From Nanobdellota archaeon (GTDB taxonomy: Archaea; Nanobdellota; Nanobdellia; Parvarchaeales; Parvarchaeaceae), in contig JAKASS010000002.1 in the NCBI GenBank assembly GCA_021818905.1, positions 53,460 to 117,459 on the forward strand: a DNA stretch of 64,000 nt, written 5' to 3'. Position 1 is the stretch's first letter. Every line of letters begins with the position of its first letter. Positions 61,574-64,000 of the stretch are shown one piece after another. A program made the position numbers and the translations under genes. Below the pieces are notes generated by a model. It was not told the DNA's origin, ran no database searches, and worked only from the letters and a program-made list of their open reading frames with translations.

Positions 61574-61810
61574 TTATTTTTTGTCCAAGTTGCGTGGTTT
61601 ACTTGTACTCAGATCCGTGAAAAGTCCGTTTATCGCCTGGCTAAGCTTATCGAGGTTCCCTTTAAGATCCTCTACGCGTTTGGAAGTCCTCTCCGACACG
61701 TTCTTTATCCTATTATAAGCCTCTTCGAGCTTTGGCGAGTAGCGTTTTATGTCCTCGTATTGCATTTTGAATATGTAAGGTAATCCGATGAATACATCGT
61801 CTTTGTCCAT
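61574..61810 (-). CDS. Small coiled-coil protein of unknown function
   Basis: 78 residues from ATG 61810 (MDKDDVFIGLPYIF). The C-terminal two thirds is a charged heptad-like helix (LEEAYNRIKNVSERTSKRVEDLKGNLDKLSQAI). No family recognised. Forty-odd bases from ferredoxin on the same strand. Confidence 0.5.
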   Translation of the reverse strand: MDKDDVFIGLPYIFKMQYEDIKRYSPKLEEAYNRIKNVSERTSKRVEDLKGNLDKLSQAINGLFTDLSTSKPRNLDKK

Positions 61811-61856
61811 ATAATTTATTCTCAAGCCTTGCTTATAAGTCTGATTTTCAAGCTTA

Positions 61857-62177
<321 letters not shown>

Positions 62178-62272
62178 TTATTGTCACTTTCAATTTATAT
62201 AAGTATCCGCTTAGCACAAAATTCAAACTTGGACAAAGATTTCTGCGCTAGATATCCTCGCATTTACCAAAT

Positions 62273-62393
62273 TGCGGGGAGTGGGATTTGAACCCACGAG
62301 GGCGCTAAGCCACAGGATGTCTTATCTTACATCGAATACAAGACTAACAAGGACTTAAGTCCTGCACGTTGGGCCAGACTTCGCTATCCCCGC
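62273..62393 (-). tRNA. tRNA-Leu (TAA) with about 35-nt intron
   Basis: Class II tRNA. Acceptor GCGGGGA/TCCCCGC, T-loop TTCAAAT. Anticodon stem CAGGA/TCCTG; the loop CTTAAG plus A (anticodon TAA) is interrupted after position 37 by an intron, 62319-62353. Archaeal splicing endonuclease would remove it. Confidence 0.88.
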
Positions 62394-62429
62394 CTAAGTT
62401 TAAGATTAAAAGCATTTTATTTATATGTA

Positions 62430-63900
62430 TCAAATCTCAAAATAAGAGCTTGTTATCATCTCTCCGGTAATACCGAAAGCAGTTTTTAGATTGTTTAAAT
62501 TAGAAAAGATATTATCCGAATTTGAAAGTCTAAATTCTAAGAAATCGCCCAATTCAGAAGTTTTGCCACCGCTCTTCACCTTCACCCCAAAATCCAAAGC
62601 AAATACTGAATCATTGAGGCGATAAGTAAACCTTGTCTTTTTTATTTGTTTTAGTTCCCTGTAGATTTGTGAAAGTCCGGCTTCGACATTAGGATAGGTT
62701 TCTATATCCAACTTTCTTCTTTCAAATAATTCTCCTTGTTTTTTTGGTCCTTTGTATGTCCATAATAACCTGTTGGGTTCTCTGCGTATCCTTACGATTT
62801 CATCTCTGCAAGTTATATCCGCCATTCTTGCGTTATAATAGGTATCAGTTTGCTTTGTCTTAAAAAGTAACTCCGCGCCCAATTTTCTAAGTTTTTCATG
62901 ATAATCCAATTGAGCACCTGATATCCTGAATTTAACCTGTCTATCTAAAACTTTTGCACGCTTTGATTCTATTTCCGGGTTATAATTACTATTTATTATT
63001 AGATCCGAATTAGTTTTTGTTGGTTCTACATACTTTTCATACATCGGCTCCACAGTTTCAATTGTATAACCTAATATTCTTGTTGACGGCCAAGTTGTCC
63101 TTTCTAAGTCCCTGAGAAGTTTTCTTATAAGCCGATCGTGTTTACTCGTGTCTATGAATATTTTTAAATCGCCATATTTTTCCAATTTCTGATTTAACGC
63201 AAAAAGGCCTTCTACTATTATTATATCATGTGGTACAATAGTTTCATACTTATACGGCCCATCAGAAAAGTCATAAATTGTTTTATTTATGCTGCCCCCC
63301 GCCAAAAGCTTTTCTAAATCGGATGCGGCTCTGTCTAAGTCTACTGATTCTGGCTGGTCAAAGTTTATCTTTGCTCCAGATTTAGACAATTCATCTATAT
63401 ACTTAGGACCGTAATAATAATCATCCAAAGACATTATAATCGCCTTCTCCCCAAATTCTGCCTTTAGTTCATTAGCGAAAGACGTTTTACCAGAGCCTGA
63501 GCCGCCAGCGATTAAAACTACAACAGGTTTATTCGAAGATGCGATTGCTAAATCAATTTTATTTTTTGAGAGATTTATACCATCTTTTAGTTTGATTTCT
63601 GACGGTTTTCCATCGACTGCTAGGCTATAATTAGAATATCGTTTGTCGTAGGTTACTTCAAATGAGAACCAGTCTTTCTGTTTTAAGACTTCTGCTGCGC
63701 CCATGGAATCGAATTCTATCTCTGCGACATTTAAGCCGTTTAAATTGTCTTTGTAGACGTTTAGCTCTATTTTATTTTCATTATCTGGAGGTATTATATA
63801 ACGAGTCTTCCTTAGCGAGCTTACGGCCTTGCTTTTAAGCGATTGAAAGGTTTCCTTTGATATTTCTGCTTCTGTTTGGCTCTGTAGAAATCCTCTAAAG
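62430..63900 (-). pseudogene. CYTH - uridine kinase - CYTH fusion, 5' end lost to an insertion
   Basis: The frame is open from about 63911 to 62430 without a convincing start; ATG 63704 is internal. The N-terminal part (LRKTRYIIPPDNENKIELNVYKDNLNGLNVAEIEFDS) is the second half of a CYTH (triphosphate tunnel) domain. A uridine-kinase-like domain follows with AGGSGSGKTSFA (residues 66-77 from the internal ATG) and a DDYYYGP segment, then a second CYTH domain (RIRREPNRLLW...GDFLEFRL). The first ~70 residues of the leading CYTH domain are missing where the mobile element begins. Confidence 0.7.
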
Positions 63901-63950
63901 TAAGCACCTCTTTAATTATTATAGTAAATAAACAAAAAAAGAGGTGCTTA
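63901..63950. repeat. 13-bp inverted repeat at the left end of a mobile element
   Basis: TAAGCACCTCTTT (63901-63913) and AAAGAGGTGCTTA (63938-63950), perfect, with a 24-base AT-rich loop. The right arm ends on the A of the next ATG, so the hairpin covers the GAGGTG ribosome site and start. Confidence 0.7.
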
Positions 63951-64000
63951 TGAATAAAAATGGGAGTCCTTACTATAAAAGATTTGCGTCCATCGTATTG
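63950..64000 (+). CDS. Start of a probable transposase gene, cut by the window edge
   Basis: ATG 63950 opens MNKNGSPYYKRFASIVL and runs off the window (17 codons). The hairpin just upstream, and the break of the CYTH-kinase gene at the same point, indicate an insertion sequence. Family not identifiable from so little. Confidence 0.45.
   Translation, partial: MNKNGSPYYKRFASIVL

Overview
The window is a compact archaeal chromosome segment. Its information-processing genes are archaeal in type: TFE, split RNA polymerase subunits B''/B' and A'/A'', RpoH and RpoK, SRP54, an exosome operon, PCNA, aMBF1, aEF1B, SepF, Mre11-Rad50 and intron-bearing tRNAs. Genes are short and tightly packed, often with ATGA overlaps. 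A/T-rich TATA-like boxes commonly sit about 25 bases before the start codon, which suggests many leaderless messages. Composition is AT-rich with heavy AGA/ATA codon use. A thermopsin-type acid protease and a zinc-ferredoxin of the Sulfolobus/Thermoplasma kind point to an acidic habitat. Together with the compact genome this fits an acidophilic DPANN archaeon of the Micrarchaeota type, which is an inference and not proven.

Layout. 0-4 kb: surface glycan genes (an STT3/AglB oligosaccharyltransferase cut by the window edge, a cupin glucose-6-phosphate isomerase, a lipid-linked glycan flippase). 4-13.8 kb: housekeeping (YchF-type GTPase, KsgA, two M50 proteases, PAC2 chaperone, TFE, eL40, a probable RNase P p30 subunit, HtpX, a tRNA-Arg, an M24 peptidase), interrupted only by a 95-bp MITE-like insert. 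13.8-17.8 kb: an accessory island of gene fragments, a 1.46-kb element carrying a PD-(D/E)XK-like protein, an IS6-family insertion and the broken start of a type IV pilin gene. 17.8-26.4 kb: GapN, then one long operon Pop5 - proteasome alpha - SBDS - Rrp4 - Rrp41 - FAU-1 - Rrp42 - RpoK - SRP54 - zinc finger. 26.4-28.6 kb: a second scarred spot beside tRNA-Arg, then thermopsin.

28.7-43.6 kb: tRNA-Val with intron, SerRS, a twice-frameshifted flavin oxidoreductase, an unusual double metallophosphoesterase, a RecJ-like DHH protein, translation genes, PCNA with an OB-fold partner, SepF and PheRS. 43.9-53.3 kb: an AK6-type kinase facing the classical rpoH-rpoB2-rpoB1-rpoA1-rpoA2-eL30-nusA-uS12-uS7 operon. 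53.4-64 kb: endonuclease III, a one-domain Dph2 relic, RNase HII, Mre11-Rad50, two tRNA-Leu genes, ferredoxin, and a CYTH-uridine kinase-CYTH gene broken by a mobile element that starts at the right edge.

The strongest unexplained signals are tRNAs with C at positions that are almost always U, a 14-bp-duplicating mini-element and a terminal motif shared by three scars, the iterated-repeat element at 15.1-16.5 kb, the tandem metallophosphoesterase, the one-domain Dph2, and FAU-1 embedded in the exosome operon. No CRISPR array, rRNA gene or recognisable defence island was seen.
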